NCBI RefSeq assembly: GCF_004135735.1
Contig: NZ_CP012670.1
Location: 744,001-808,000 of the forward strand
Direction: 5' to 3'
Length of the DNA: 64,000 nucleotides
Origin: Sorangium cellulosum
Lineage (GTDB): Bacteria; Myxococcota_A; Polyangia; Polyangiales; Polyangiaceae
Shown: positions 34,691 to 47,384 of the stretch, in pieces
How the letters are laid out: every line of letters begins with the position of its first letter
How positions within the stretch are numbered: the first letter of the stretch is position 1
Notes under the pieces: generated by a model
Told to the model about the DNA's origin: nothing
What the model saw: only the letters and a program-made list of their open reading frames with translations
The model's database searches: none
Program-made: the position numbers and the translations under genes

Positions 34691-37600
34691 ATGGAGCGTG
34701 AAGGCAGCAACCCTCCCCCGGCCGCCATGCCCTGGCAGGTCCCGACGCAGTCCCGCGGTGGAGCGATCCATAATGAACTGATGTTCCTTGCGGACGCGAG
34801 CGAGCAGCTCACCGGATCGCTCGACCCGCACACGATCCTCGAGCGGCTCGCGCGCCTCTCGGTGCCGTTCCTCGCGGACTGGTGCACGGTCGATCTGATC
34901 GAGCGCGGCGCCGCGGACACCATGGGCCTCCTCGATCCGCTCCCGCCGCCTCCTTACGGGGACGGGCCGCCGTTCGCGCCCGGGGTGAGCGCGCTCGATT
35001 TCACGCCCGCGCCGGCGGGCAAGCCGCCCGCGCGTCCTTCGCGCGCGGGGGCCGCGCCCGGGCTGGACCGCCAGGGCTTCGCCGACGATCCCAAGGGCGG
35101 TCGTCAGGGCGCGTCGAAGAGCGCGTTCTGCCGCGTCGCCGCGAAGCACGTGAACCCCGGGCGCGAGGGCCTGCTGCGGGCGATCTCGCCCGACGCCGAG
35201 GAGCGGCTCGGCATCGCCAAGGTGCTGCACAGCGGCGAGTCGGAGCTGCTCCACGAGCTCGACGGCGAGGCGAGCGACGAGGCCAGGGAGCGCGCCGCCG
35301 CGCTGGAGCAGCTCGGCACCCGCTCCGCCATGGCGGTGCCGCTCATCGCGCGCGGCCGCAAGCTCGGCGTGCTCTCGTTCGGCGTCTCCGAGTCGAACCG
35401 CATCTACTCCGCCGACGACCTCGTGCTCGCGGCCGAGCTCGCGCACCGCGTGGCGCTAGCGCTCGACAACGCCTACCTCTACCGGAAGGCGGAGGAGGCG
35501 CGCCAGTCCGCGGAGCGGAGCGCGGACCGCGCCGCGTGGCTGTTCGCCGTCACGGCCGCGCTGTCCGACGCGATCACGCCGCCCGCGGTGCTGCGCGTGC
35601 TCGCGAGCGACGTCGTCGCGGCCGCCGGCGCGATGACCGCGATGGTGGCGCTGCGCGCCGGGAGCGGCGGCGAGCTCGAGACGGTGCGCTCGACGGGCTA
35701 CCTGGAGGCGCAGATCGCGCGCTTCAAGACGTTCGACATCAGCGCCGATCTGCCGCTCGCGCGCGCCGTCCGCGAGCGGCAGCCGATCTTCCTGGAGTCG
35801 GACGAGCGCATCGGGCGGTTCGAGCCGGGCTTCGTGGCCTGCTGCGCCGCGACGGGCGAGCACGCGTACGCCGCGATCCCGCTCTTCCTCGAGGGGCGCG
35901 TGCTCGGCGCCGTGGGCTTCGGCTTCTCGATGCCGCAGTCGTTCTCCGAGGACGACCGGGCGTTCATGCTCGCGCTGGTCCAGCAGAGCGCGCAGGCGCT
36001 CGAGCGCGCGCGCCTCGCCGCGCTGCAGACGGAGGAGGCCACGCACCTCTCGCACGAGGTGCTCAAGCAGATGCCCGAGGCCATCCTGGTCACCGACCTG
36101 GAGGGCAACATCCGGTACTGGATGGGCGAGGCCGAGTCGATCTTCGGCTACCTGTCCGAGGAGATCGTCGGCAAGAGCATGGCGCTGCTCCACCGCGCGG
36201 AGCTGCGGGAGGAGTTCACGGGCCGGATCCTCCAGCAGATCGCGGACTCGCGCACCTTCGTCGGCGAGGTCCCGTGCGTGCGGCGGGACGGCTCCGAGGT
36301 GCCGATCGAGGTCACGGCGTACGCGGTGCACGACCAGGAGGGGCGGCCGCTGTTCCTGGTCGGCATCCACCGCGACATCACCGATCGCAAGCGCGCCGAG
36401 GAGGAGCGCGCGCGGTTCATCCGGGTGCAGGCGGCGCGCGCCGAGGCCGAGGAGGCGGCGCGGCGCTTCGCGTTCCTCGCCGAGGTCTCGACGGCCCTCG
36501 CCGCGTCGCTCGATTTCACGGCGACGCTCCAGTCGCTCGCGCGGCTGGTCATCCCGGTGCTCGCCGACTTCTGCCTGGTGGACGTCGACGACGGCCTCGG
36601 CCTGCGGCACGTCGCGGTCGCGCACGTGAGCCCGCTGAAGGAGCCGCTGCTCCGGTATTTCCACCCGAGCCGCGTCGACGGCGAGCCGGGCCCCGTGGCG
36701 CGCGTGCTGCGCACCGGCCGGTCCGAGCTCTACGCGGACGTGCGCGGGGACGTGCTGCTGCACGAGGCGATGACGACCGACGAGGCGGCGGCGAACCGGG
36801 AGCTCGCGCCGCTGTCCTACCTCGTGGTGGCGCTCCGGGCGCGGGGGCGCATCCTCGGCGCGATGTCGCTGGTGTCGTCCGAGTCCGGGCGGTTCTTCGA
36901 GCAGGCCGACGTCGCGTTCGCGGAGGAGGTCGCGCACCGCGCCGCGCTCGCGCTCGACAACGCGCGGCTGTACCGCGAGGTGCAGGACGCCAACCGGCTG
37001 AAGGACGAGTTCCTCGGGACCGTGTCGCACGAGCTGCGCACGCCGCTGAACGCGATCCTCGGCTGGGCGAGGATGATGCAGGCCGGCTCGCTCGATCGGG
37101 TCGCCGAGACGCGGGCGCTGTCGGCGATCGAGCGCAACGCCGAGCACCAGGTGACGCTCATCGACGAGCTGCTCGACGCCTCGCAGGTGGTGACGGGCAC
37201 GCTGAAGATCGAGCGGCTCGCGGTGGAGCTGACGCTGCCGGTGCAGGCGGCGGTCGAGGCGATCCTGCCGTCGGCGGCGGGCAAGGGGGTGGCGATCGAG
37301 ACCACGCTCGATCCGGAGGGCGTGTACGTGGAGGGCGATCCGGCGCGCCTGCAGCAGGTCGTGTGGCACCTGCTCTCGAACGCGGTGAAGTTCTCGCGCC
37401 CCGGCGGGCTCGTCCAGGTGCACCTCTCGCAGGACGAGCGCTTCGCCGAGGTCAGGGTGAGCGACGACGGCGAGGGCATCTCGGCGGACTCGCTGCCCCA
37501 CGTCTTCGAGCGCTTCCGGCAGGGGGACAGCAGCAGCAGCGGCGCGCGCCACCACGGCGGGCTGGGGCTCGGGCTGTCGATCGTGCGGCACCTGGTGGAG

Positions 37601-38149
37601 CTGCACGGCGGCATGGTGCGCCTCACGAGCCCGGGGCCCGGGCGCGGGACGACGTGCGCGGTGCAGCTTCCGCTGTCGACGGGGGCGACGGCGACGGCGC
37701 TGACGAGCGCGGGCATCGCGCCCGATCCGCGCAACCCGTTCCCGCGGCTCACCGGCGTGCGCGTGCTCATCGCGGACGATGATCCGGACACGCTCGCGAT
37801 GCTCTCGTCGGTGCTGCGGCGCTGCGGGGCCGAGGTGAGCACGGCGACGTCGAGCGTCGAGGCGATGAAGCTGCTCGAGACGTCGGAGCCGTCGCTGCTC
37901 GTGGTCGACATCGGGATGCCGGGCGAGGACGGCTACGCGCTGATCCACAAGGTGCGCGATCTGCTGCCGCGCAAGGTGGGGCGCACGCCGGCGCTGGCGC
38001 TCACGGCGTACGCGCGGACCGAGGACCGGGTGCGGGCGCTCGCGGCCGGGTTCCAGATGCACGTGCCCAAGCCGATCGAGCCGATCGAGCTGGCGGCCGC
38101 GGTGAAGAGCCTCGCGACCGGGTTGTCGCCCTGGTCGCGCGAGGACTGA
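34691..38149 (+). CDS. hybrid sensor histidine kinase (GAF-GAF-PAS-GAF-HisKA-HATPase-REC)
   Basis: A 1152-residue cytoplasmic kinase with no membrane helix. In order there are a GAF domain (~30-270), a second GAF (~300-440), a PAS/PAC module (LKQMPEAILVTDLEGNIRYW to HRDITDRKRAEEERA), a third GAF (~600-760), HisKA with H780 in VSHELRTPLN, HATPase (GGLGLGLSIVRHLVELHGG) and a C-terminal receiver with phospho-acceptor D1073 in VVDIGMPGEDG. The acidic pair ADDDPD and the Lys of VPKPIEPIEL complete the receiver. Such hybrids phosphorylate their own receiver, then pass phosphate on. No separate regulator is adjacent, so the output is unknown. Confidence 0.95.
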   Translation: MEREGSNPPPAAMPWQVPTQSRGGAIHNELMFLADASEQLTGSLDPHTILERLARLSVPFLADWCTVDLIERGAADTMGLLDPLPPPPYGDGPPFAPGVSALDFTPAPAGKPPARPSRAGAAPGLDRQGFADDPKGGRQGASKSAFCRVAAKHVNPGREGLLRAISPDAEERLGIAKVLHSGESELLHELDGEASDEARERAAALEQLGTRSAMAVPLIARGRKLGVLSFGVSESNRIYSADDLVLAAELAHRVALALDNAYLYRKAEEARQSAERSADRAAWLFAVTAALSDAITPPAVLRVLASDVVAAAGAMTAMVALRAGSGGELETVRSTGYLEAQIARFKTFDISADLPLARAVRERQPIFLESDERIGRFEPGFVACCAATGEHAYAAIPLFLEGRVLGAVGFGFSMPQSFSEDDRAFMLALVQQSAQALERARLAALQTEEATHLSHEVLKQMPEAILVTDLEGNIRYWMGEAESIFGYLSEEIVGKSMALLHRAELREEFTGRILQQIADSRTFVGEVPCVRRDGSEVPIEVTAYAVHDQEGRPLFLVGIHRDITDRKRAEEERARFIRVQAARAEAEEAARRFAFLAEVSTALAASLDFTATLQSLARLVIPVLADFCLVDVDDGLGLRHVAVAHVSPLKEPLLRYFHPSRVDGEPGPVARVLRTGRSELYADVRGDVLLHEAMTTDEAAANRELAPLSYLVVALRARGRILGAMSLVSSESGRFFEQADVAFAEEVAHRAALALDNARLYREVQDANRLKDEFLGTVSHELRTPLNAILGWARMMQAGSLDRVAETRALSAIERNAEHQVTLIDELLDASQVVTGTLKIERLAVELTLPVQAAVEAILPSAAGKGVAIETTLDPEGVYVEGDPARLQQVVWHLLSNAVKFSRPGGLVQVHLSQDERFAEVRVSDDGEGISADSLPHVFERFRQGDSSSSGARHHGGLGLGLSIVRHLVELHGGMVRLTSPGPGRGTTCAVQLPLSTGATATALTSAGIAPDPRNPFPRLTGVRVLIADDDPDTLAMLSSVLRRCGAEVSTATSSVEAMKLLETSEPSLLVVDIGMPGEDGYALIHKVRDLLPRKVGRTPALALTAYARTEDRVRALAAGFQMHVPKPIEPIELAAAVKSLATGLSPWSRED

Positions 38150-38165
38150 GCCGGAGACGGAAGCC

Positions 38166-38413
38166 GCGCCGGGGTGGGGCTGTGCGCGGCAGCGCGCGGG
38201 GGGCGCTCGGCCATCCGCCAAGACAGGGGCCGGGGCGCTTGCGCATGAACCACCGCCCGGCATGTCTCACTTCGGGCCTTGCCTCCTGAGACGTTTCGTC
38301 GCGCGCCACACGAGGCGCGCCTGAGACGTGGTGCCCGCTGAGACCTTATGGCACCTCGTTCGGTGCTCCACCGCGCCCCCCGCGCGCTGCCGCGCACAGC
38401 CCCACCCCGGCGC
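38166..38413. repeat. 41-bp perfect inverted repeat with 166-bp spacer
   Basis: Arms 38166-38206 and 38373-38413 are perfect reverse complements. They share the GGGTGGGGC and GCGCGCGGGGGG themes with the repeat at 22286-22419. The spacer contains three GAGAC-type direct repeats and a GGCACC/GGTGC hairpin. The element follows the hybrid kinase stop by 16 bp. Confidence 0.9.
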
Positions 38414-38427
38414 TCACCGCCTCGACG

Positions 38428-38505
38428 AGGAAGAAAGAGGGAGAGGGGGAGAGGGGGAGGAGAGGGGGAGGAGAGGGGGAGGAGAGGGGCGGTGGTGGAG
38501 GAGCG
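38428..38505 (+). repeat. polypurine GGAGAGGGGGA tract
   Basis: About 75 bases of nearly pure G/A, built from short GGAGAGGGGGA-type units, immediately right of the inverted repeat. No gene is seen in it. Confidence 0.85.
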
Positions 38506-38582
38506 ATGATTGACGCAAGGGATCACGGCCTCGTGAAGGGCCGTTGGGCGTGCGCGAGCTGCGTGGACGAGGGGGAAACAGG

Positions 38583-41042
38583 TCAGCGGGTGGGCACGAA
38601 ACGGAGGGAGGTGAGGCGCAGCAGCTCGCCCTTGCCGCCCGTCACCTTCAAGTAGACGTCATGCGTGCCCGTGGTGGGCTTGACGTCGCACGTGGTCGTC
38701 GTCCACCTGTCCCAGCCGCCAGTGCCAGGGACCTTGCAGGTGCCAATGGCCGAGCCGCCGGCCAAGGGATCGAGCCAGATCTCCACGACGCCGCCCTCCC
38801 CGGCGCTCGAGGCCCGGAGCTCGATCGCCTTCGTGCTCACACGGCCGCCGCCCAGGCCGACGCTGCCGTACATCGCCCAGTCGCCAGCCTCGAGGCCGCC
38901 CAGCACCGGTCCCACGTCCTCCGTCGACACGATGTCGGTCCCAGACTGCTGGTTCGCCTCGGCGGCCTGGATCTGGGTGAATCCGTCGCGGTAGGTGAAC
39001 AGGTCGAAATCAGCGCTCTTGTTCGTCGCGAACATGCCAGCCTGGTTGCCTACCCACGTGTGGGCCATCGCGTAGAAATGGTCGAGCGCGGAGATGTCGA
39101 TCTCACGGCCCACCTGGGTCCACCTGACGCCATCCGTGCTGAACCAGCCCGTGGCCTTGTGATCGGTGCGGACCAGCTTCAGCCAGACCGCCTCGCCAGG
39201 AGGCGCCGCGACCGATTCCCCCTCCACGACCGGCTCGTCGAGCTCGGTGTACGCGTCGCTCGCCGGCTTCACCGAGCGCGAGCGGAAGGAGAAACGGATC
39301 CTGTCCTCCTTGTCCTCCATGACGCGCGCAACGGACACCTCCATGATGGCGGGCAGCGTGAAGCCCTCGCCGCTGGTCATCCACGTCGGGGCAGAGAGCA
39401 CCTGCTCGTCACGCCAGTACCCGTTGCCCAGCCGGACGCCCGCCGCGTCGCCGTCAGCCCGGGGCGTGAACTCCATCTTCACGACCATGCTGCTCGAGCG
39501 CAGCGCCTCCTTCTGCACCACCCACGTGGTCCGGTCAGCCCCCGGATCGATCCGCAGCCAGCCCGGGCGCTCCGTCACCGAGTACCGGTTCTCCGACTTG
39601 TCGTAGGTGGTCCAGGCAGGGTCGATCTCGTCCGACGTGAAGTCGTCGTTCACGGGCAGCAGGAAGGGCACGCCGCTCCGCGGCAACGCGGGCGCCGGCA
39701 ACTCGCGCCCCTGGGCCGTGAATTGCGGGACCGGAATGGTCTGACCGCCCACCTCCTGGTCGACCCAGTCGATGGACAGGAGCAGCCCCTCGCGGCCCAG
39801 CCCCATCCATTCCCCGTTGCTCCACGTCTTTTCGCCCTCGGCGCCCGCGCCGGTGCAGTCGTACGAGTGGGCAAAGGCCCAGGAGGTGCCGTCCTCGAGC
39901 TCGAACGGGGCCGTGATGTGCTGCACGCCGGCGTACGGCTCCTCGCCGGTGAGCACGTAGCCGAGCCACGTCCAGTCCTCGGGCGTGCTGTCGACCAGCT
40001 TCTTCGACGCCCAGGCATGAAGCTGTCCGCCGCAGGCCGTGTGGGTCGAGATGAAGTAGTAGTACCAGTCGCCGCGCTTGGTCATGGTCGGGCCCTCGCC
40101 CCACTTGCTCCAGTCCGCGTTGCTGAACTCCCCGCAGCCGCCCGTCTCCTGATCCCAGTTGACGAAGCTCATGTCGATGGACGACTCCGGCAGCAGCATC
40201 CCGGTGTCGGGATCGATCTCCGTGACCAGGTTGATGCCGAAATCGTTGGGGTGGTCCGCGTCCCACTTGCACAGGCCGTTCTTGATCAGCATGTACGTCT
40301 TGCCGCTGTCGGGATCGACGAACACCGAGTTGTCGGAGCCGGTCCCCCGCTCGTACGCGGTGTCGCTGCCGGGCGGCGTGTAGGGGAAGATGTCGACCTG
40401 GGTCGGCTCCGACCACGGCCCCTCGAGGCTCGGGGCCGACGAGAAGTACTGGGTGGCGCCGATGGCGTAATAGACCCGGTACACGTCGTTCGCCTTGACG
40501 ATGAAGCCGCCCCAGGTGCCCTGGCCAGGGCCGGTCTGCTGCTTGAGCGCGGCCGCGGTCGAGTGGACCACCCGGGTCACACGCTCCCAGCGCACGAGGT
40601 CCGTCGAGCGCAGGATCTCGAAGGCGGGCATCATGTGGAAGGTCGAGCCGACCAGGTAGAACGCGTCGCCCTCCCGGTAGATGTTCATGTCCGGGTGGTC
40701 CCCGGGCAGGACCGGATTCTGGTAGGTCGTCGGCTCGAAGGCCGTGCCGAAGGTGGCCGTCAACGTCTTGTCCATGTCGAGCGTGACCGTCACCCGGTCG
40801 TCCAGCCCGGTGACGGCGCCGCTCCACCCCAGGAAGTTGTAACCCGCGGCGGGCGTCGCGGTCACCGTGACCAGGCTGCCAGGCGCGTGCGGGTACGTCC
40901 CAGGACCGGGATCGGTCGTGCCCTCACCGCTGGCCTCGATGACGAGCGTGTAGACCGAATTCTCGCTCTCGTTGCCCCCGCAGGCCGCGGTCAGGGACCC
41001 GACCAGGAGGATCGCCATGACAGGCGCGCCGTATCGTTTCAT
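38583..41042 (-). CDS. GH43-family glycoside hydrolase lipoprotein with C-terminal CBM6-like module
   Basis: An 819-residue export protein. ATG 41042 (MKRYGAPVMAILLVGSLTAAC) has a GGCGAGGAG ribosome site, and its Cys suggests lipidation. Order: a repeat domain near residues 28-95 (VTATPAAGYNFLGWSG), a GH43 five-bladed propeller, then a beta module ending in a CBM6-like domain (TKAIELRASSAGEGGVVEIW). Candidate catalytic residues are the Asp of LPGDHPDMNIYREGD and the Glu of KWGEGPTMTKRGDWYYYF. The family cleaves xylosyl or arabinosyl linkages in plant hemicellulose; specificity within GH43 is uncertain. The divergent region upstream has no recognisable operator. Confidence 0.87.
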   Translation of the reverse strand: MKRYGAPVMAILLVGSLTAACGGNESENSVYTLVIEASGEGTTDPGPGTYPHAPGSLVTVTATPAAGYNFLGWSGAVTGLDDRVTVTLDMDKTLTATFGTAFEPTTYQNPVLPGDHPDMNIYREGDAFYLVGSTFHMMPAFEILRSTDLVRWERVTRVVHSTAAALKQQTGPGQGTWGGFIVKANDVYRVYYAIGATQYFSSAPSLEGPWSEPTQVDIFPYTPPGSDTAYERGTGSDNSVFVDPDSGKTYMLIKNGLCKWDADHPNDFGINLVTEIDPDTGMLLPESSIDMSFVNWDQETGGCGEFSNADWSKWGEGPTMTKRGDWYYYFISTHTACGGQLHAWASKKLVDSTPEDWTWLGYVLTGEEPYAGVQHITAPFELEDGTSWAFAHSYDCTGAGAEGEKTWSNGEWMGLGREGLLLSIDWVDQEVGGQTIPVPQFTAQGRELPAPALPRSGVPFLLPVNDDFTSDEIDPAWTTYDKSENRYSVTERPGWLRIDPGADRTTWVVQKEALRSSSMVVKMEFTPRADGDAAGVRLGNGYWRDEQVLSAPTWMTSGEGFTLPAIMEVSVARVMEDKEDRIRFSFRSRSVKPASDAYTELDEPVVEGESVAAPPGEAVWLKLVRTDHKATGWFSTDGVRWTQVGREIDISALDHFYAMAHTWVGNQAGMFATNKSADFDLFTYRDGFTQIQAAEANQQSGTDIVSTEDVGPVLGGLEAGDWAMYGSVGLGGGRVSTKAIELRASSAGEGGVVEIWLDPLAGGSAIGTCKVPGTGGWDRWTTTTCDVKPTTGTHDVYLKVTGGKGELLRLTSLRFVPTR

Positions 41043-43328
<2,286 letters not shown>

Positions 43329-43665
43329 CGGTGCACTTCCCTGAGCGAAGGGCGCCACGATAACACGGCCACCGCCGCCCCCAGCGCGCCCAGCGGCCCG
43401 GCCACACCCAGCCAGGCCCGGACGCTCTGCGCGGTGTTGGTGTCTCGCAGCCCGACGAGCCGCTGAATGCCCAGCTCGCTCAATGCGGCGTCTCCGGCGC
43501 AGAGGCGCAAAGAGGCGAGAGCGAGGGAGGAGCTGCGTCGCCGCGGCCGCGACGTCGGGCGGCTGACATACCGACATGCCACGCCGGAGGCCTTGCGGCG
43601 GCCACCGCGCCGTGAAGACAATCGGGTGAAGTGATGGCCTCTTCCTTGTGGGTGAAGGTCGGTCG
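43329..43665. other. intergenic region with a possible gene remnant
   Basis: No complete gene is seen. On the minus strand, about 43380-43490 could encode LGIQRLVGLRDTNTAQSVRA and a hydrophobic tail resembling the end of a small membrane protein, without start or RBS. It may be a remnant upstream of the decayed dikinase-like gene. Confidence 0.3.
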
Positions 43666-44136
43666 GTGAAGGTCGAGCTGCTGGAGCGGACGGATGGATA
43701 CGTGGTGGCGACCTGGCGGCGGCTCCTGCTGCTCCTCTGGCGCGGGCAGGCCACCGTCGTCGGCGTCGAGCGATCCCGGGCGCTCTTCCAGCACTGGGCG
43801 GAGCGCCAGCCGGGAGGGGCCGTGTTCCTGGTCGTGATCCCCCGCCAGCGCACCGGGCCGCCGGACGAGGCGACCCAGGTGGCGATGCAGCGGGCGGCGA
43901 GCGCTCCCGGGGAATACTTGAAGGGCATCGCCACGCTCATCGAGACCGAGGGGTTCATCGCCGCCTCGGTCCGCGCCGTCATGATGCGGCTGCAGGCCCG
44001 CGGGACGCAGGGGCCCGCGCCGAACATCTTCCGGACGCCGGCCGAGGTCGCGGCCTGGGCGGCGATGGTGCTGCAGGACCGGGGGATCACGTCCGAGGGG
44101 CTGGCGGAGGCGATCCGCGAGGCGCGCGAGGGCTGA
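43666..44136 (+). CDS. conserved hypothetical protein of myxobacterial type
   Basis: A 156-residue soluble protein. I chose GTG 43666 because AAGG lies seven bases upstream; a start at 43648 would add six residues. The sequence (VELLERTDGYVVATWRRLLL and YLKGIATLIETEGFIAASVR) looks like a small alpha/beta sensor or STAS-like fold, but no catalytic motif is visible. It ends with a short acidic/Arg tail. It stands alone between two decayed genes. Function is unknown. Confidence 0.6.
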   Translation: MKVELLERTDGYVVATWRRLLLLLWRGQATVVGVERSRALFQHWAERQPGGAVFLVVIPRQRTGPPDEATQVAMQRAASAPGEYLKGIATLIETEGFIAASVRAVMMRLQARGTQGPAPNIFRTPAEVAAWAAMVLQDRGITSEGLAEAIREAREG

Positions 44137-44771
44137 GCGCGCGCCCGCCGGTCGATCGCCGCCGCGAAGCGGTTCAGGGCGGCCGCGAAGCGGCTCTCGC
44201 CGCGGCGGCCGCAGCGCCGCCCGGGGCCGCCGGCCGATACCGGTGCTTCCGGTCGAGTCAGCTCACGTCGAGGCCTTCTGATCGGGAGGCTCGTGACGCC
44301 TCGCCTCTCGGCGGAGAGGCGCTCTCCTTCACCGATTCATCGACCGCGCATCGCGGGCGCCAGGGCGCCGAGGAACACGCCGCCAGCCGGCCGGGGCGCG
44401 ACGCTGAAGAGGTCCTGTCGCAGGCGCGCCAGCAGCGCGCGCGCCAGCGCGTCGTTCCCGATGGCGCGCGCGGCGGCGGCCATCCTCGGGATCTCCTGCC
44501 GGTCGTTCTGCGCGCCGGACATGCGCTGATGGGATTGCAACGTGCCGCGAGGACGCGCCGACACGATGACTTCACCCATCCAGGAGCTGTCGCCGCTCGT
44601 GCTCCATCCGCCGCTCCTCGGAGCTCGGCGCCCCGTCGGCGGAAGCGTGACGATGGGGCGAGTTCTGTGTGTATTACGGAGAGGGGCCATGATTTATCAT
44701 GGCAATCGTGATGAATTCGCGTCCGGATGCGTGCTTGCGGCCGATCGGCGGCCCGAGTACGTTCCGCAGCC
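44137..44771. other. intergenic region, no gene supported
   Basis: These 635 bases carry short direct repeats of CCGCGAAGCGG near 44165-44205 and a weak 61-codon minus-strand frame (44337-44522, MSGAQNDRQEIPRMAAAARA) without an RBS. A lower-GC patch at 44660-44730 probably holds the promoter of the following gene. Confidence 0.35.
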
Positions 44772-46980
44772 GTGCGCTGGACCCGGTGGGTGGGAGTTGC
44801 GCTGCTGTCGTGCATTTCGAGCTCGAGCCCCGGCGCGCTGGCCGAGCCGCCGCGCGGGTCCGGAACCGGGGCAGGGGACTCGGCTGCTGCCGTCTCTCCG
44901 CGGGCGGCCTCGCCCGCTGGCGTTTCGGGCTCAGCCGCTTCCCCCTCGGCCTCGCCCGCGGGGGCGTCGTCCACGGCGCCTCCGGCGCCGGCCGTGGCGG
45001 AGACGCTTCGCCGCGCGGAGCAGGCGCGGCGCGCGGGGCGATGGGAAGACGCCGCGGCGGCGTATCGGGCTGCGTGGGCGTCGACCGGTGACCGTGGCGC
45101 AGCGCGGGGACACGCCGGCGATCGGCCTGGCGCTCAAGGAGAAGCCGCCGGCGCCGCGGCCGGCGGCAGCGCCGGGGCCGGGGCGGGCGGCAGGGCCGCG
45201 GGCCGCGGCGGCAGGGCCGGCGGCCAAGGGGGCGGCGGCCAAGGGGGCGGCGGCCAAGGGGGCGGCGGCCAAGGGGGCGAGCGGCTGCGGGATGGTCGAC
45301 GGATACGACTGCCAGGAGCTCATGACATGCGACATCCTCACCGAGGACGGCACCAGCAACGGCACGTGCGGGGGCACATGCCTCGACGCCGACAGCTCTG
45401 GTTTCGAAGCGCGGCCGAGCATCGTCTGGATCGGGCCCGCTGCGGAGCAACCCTCGTGCGCGGACGCCTTGCTGGACGGAGGGCGCGGCGGCGAGACCGC
45501 GCTGGTGGACTACGAGCGCCTCGTCGCCGAGCCGAATCGCGAGTTGCGCTGCGATCCGTGCGCTTGCACCGAGCCCGCGTGCGTGTTGCCGGGCGGCCTG
45601 ACCGTGACGTCCGGCTGGATGTGCGACGAGAGCCCCGGCGAGACGGTGACCTCGTTCCGCGCGCCGCCCGGCTGGGACGGGGCGTGCGTCGCGCCCCGGC
45701 GCGGTGGCGCCCGAGGCGTTCGGCTCGTTCGAGGTCGCTCCCGTCACCGAGCGCCCCTGCGAGGTCGCGCCGGCCGTGGTGCCGCGAGACGGTGCTCTGC
45801 CGGATGAGGGGCAGAGCGCCGTCGTTTGCAAGGGGGGCATCGTGGATGGTCAATGTCGGGGCGGCCAGGTGTGCATGGTCGGTGTGTCGCGCCTCCGGCC
45901 GGGCTTTCGCCACTGCATCGTCTCGACGATGGAGGGGGACCACGCGAAGTGCCCGTCCGGCCACGGCGACCCTTCTCGCGTGTTCTCCCAGAGGTTCACC
46001 TTCTGGAACGTGCACGACACCCGCCGGTGCACACCGTGCGCGTGCACCGAGACCGCGCCGAGCACGTGCGAGGCGCTCGTGTCGACGTTCGAGGACGAGG
46101 CGTGCACCGACCTGCTTGCTTCGACCGTGATCCGACAGCGCGTCTGTCATGATGCCGATCTCGGTTCAGCGCTCGGGAGCATGCGCGCGGAATGGCGGGT
46201 CAACGCGCCCGGGAGCTGCGCGCCGACCGGCTCGACCGCTGCCCCGGCTGCGTCGCCGAGCCGGCGCGAGAGAAGTCCTACGTTCGGGTCACGACGGCGA
46301 AAGGCGGCCGCTGCGCCGACGGGAGACCCCGTGACATCGTGGACGACGTCAGCGGGTTCGTCCTGCCGGTCGGGTGGGATGGGAGCTGCCTGTCCGAGAG
46401 GGTGATCGCGGATCCCCCCGCGGAGGAGGCGGACGTGGTCTGGGGGGTCTTCAGTTACTACGAGATACAGCCGAACTGCAAGGTGTCGTTGGCCCCGGAG
46501 GACGTGGCGGCCTCCTGGGGGACCGTCGTCCGGGCATGCTCGCGCCACTGGGAGATGGATGAGGTCTGCGGGACGCTCGACATGATGTGCGATCCGCCGC
46601 TGGCGCCGGGCTTCCGTGACTGCCTGGAGTATTACGGCGACGAGGCGGTCCCGGAGTGCCCCGCATCGCACCCCGAGCTCGTGCAGGCCCATGACGGCCT
46701 GACGGGGTGCACCGCGTGCGGGTTCGAGGAGTCGGGCGCGCGGGAGACGACGCTGGCGCTCACGTTCTACGCCGACGAGGGGTGCACGCAGCCCATTCCC
46801 GCCACCGGCCTCGAGGTCGAACGAATATGCTACGACCTGCCGCCCGGCTCTGTCGTGCGGAGCATCAGCGCGAGGCGCACCGTCGAGCGCACGGCCACGC
46901 GCACGGCCGTCGGTGGCGAGCAGGAGGGCGAGATCGCGCCGGGAGAGGTGGTGAACCTCTGCTGCGGACCGAAAGCGTGA
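44772..46980 (+). pseudogene. secreted Cys-rich protein gene, split by frameshifts
   Basis: GTG 44772 begins a signal peptide (VGVALLSCISSSSPGALAEP) and a TPR-like helix (ETLRRAEQARRAGRWEDAAA). Coding then moves to another frame near 45085 (Ala/Pro region and AAKGA repeats, then CGMVDGYDCQELMTC), to a third near 45700 (GSFEVAPVTERPCEVAPAVV), and back near 46235 (KSYVRVTTAKGGRCADGRP to the stop). The two large segments are internally similar: both have PPGWDGAC or PVGWDGSC, a GFRxC step and CTxCxC. This suggests tandem domains of an export protein. Alternatively the first piece is a separate gene ending near 45085. Three breaks in one gene argue for decay. Confidence 0.6.
45221..45281 (+). repeat. 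15-bp tandem repeat coding AAKGA
   Basis: Four copies of GGCGGCCAAGGGGGC encode AAKGA in one frame and GQGGG in another, at the start of the Cys-rich gene. Its G-runs are a likely slippage point. Confidence 0.85.
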
Positions 46981-47384
46981 GCCGAGCGCCGGGCGCCTTG
47001 CCGCGCTCATCCCCGCGGGGGGAGAGGATGCGTTGAGGCAATCGCTGCGACAGGCGGGCACCGTCGATCTAGCCCCGCGGTGGGGGATGCGGGCGTCAGC
47101 CGGAGCAGCTCGTCGGCTCGCGCTCATCAACGCCTGGATCCCGTCCGCGAGCTTCTCCTGCCGCTGCCGTGACGCGCGCCGCGAAGTACGGGGTCGTGCG
47201 AGCGACGGGGTAGGGGCTCGCTGGAGGACCTGGATTGCCAATCGGTGTCCCGAACCGAGTCGGCCAGCGGTGGACCGCGTCTAGCACTGGACGCGGGTAT
47301 GAGGAGCCGGCGAAGAATATCTACCGCTGTCGCGCCTTCGTGGATCGCCATGTGTATCGCGGCCTGCTGGATGTCACCTGATGC
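46981..47384. other. intergenic region left of the insertion sequence
   Basis: About 400 bases with no supported gene. The stretch falls in GC toward the insertion element, but no remnant frame is recognisable. Confidence 0.4.

Noticed and set aside
44258..44974. 238-codon minus-strand ORF with Ala/Pro-rich sequence
   Set aside because: It overlaps the signal peptide gene at 44772 on the other strand and shows no RBS or known motif.
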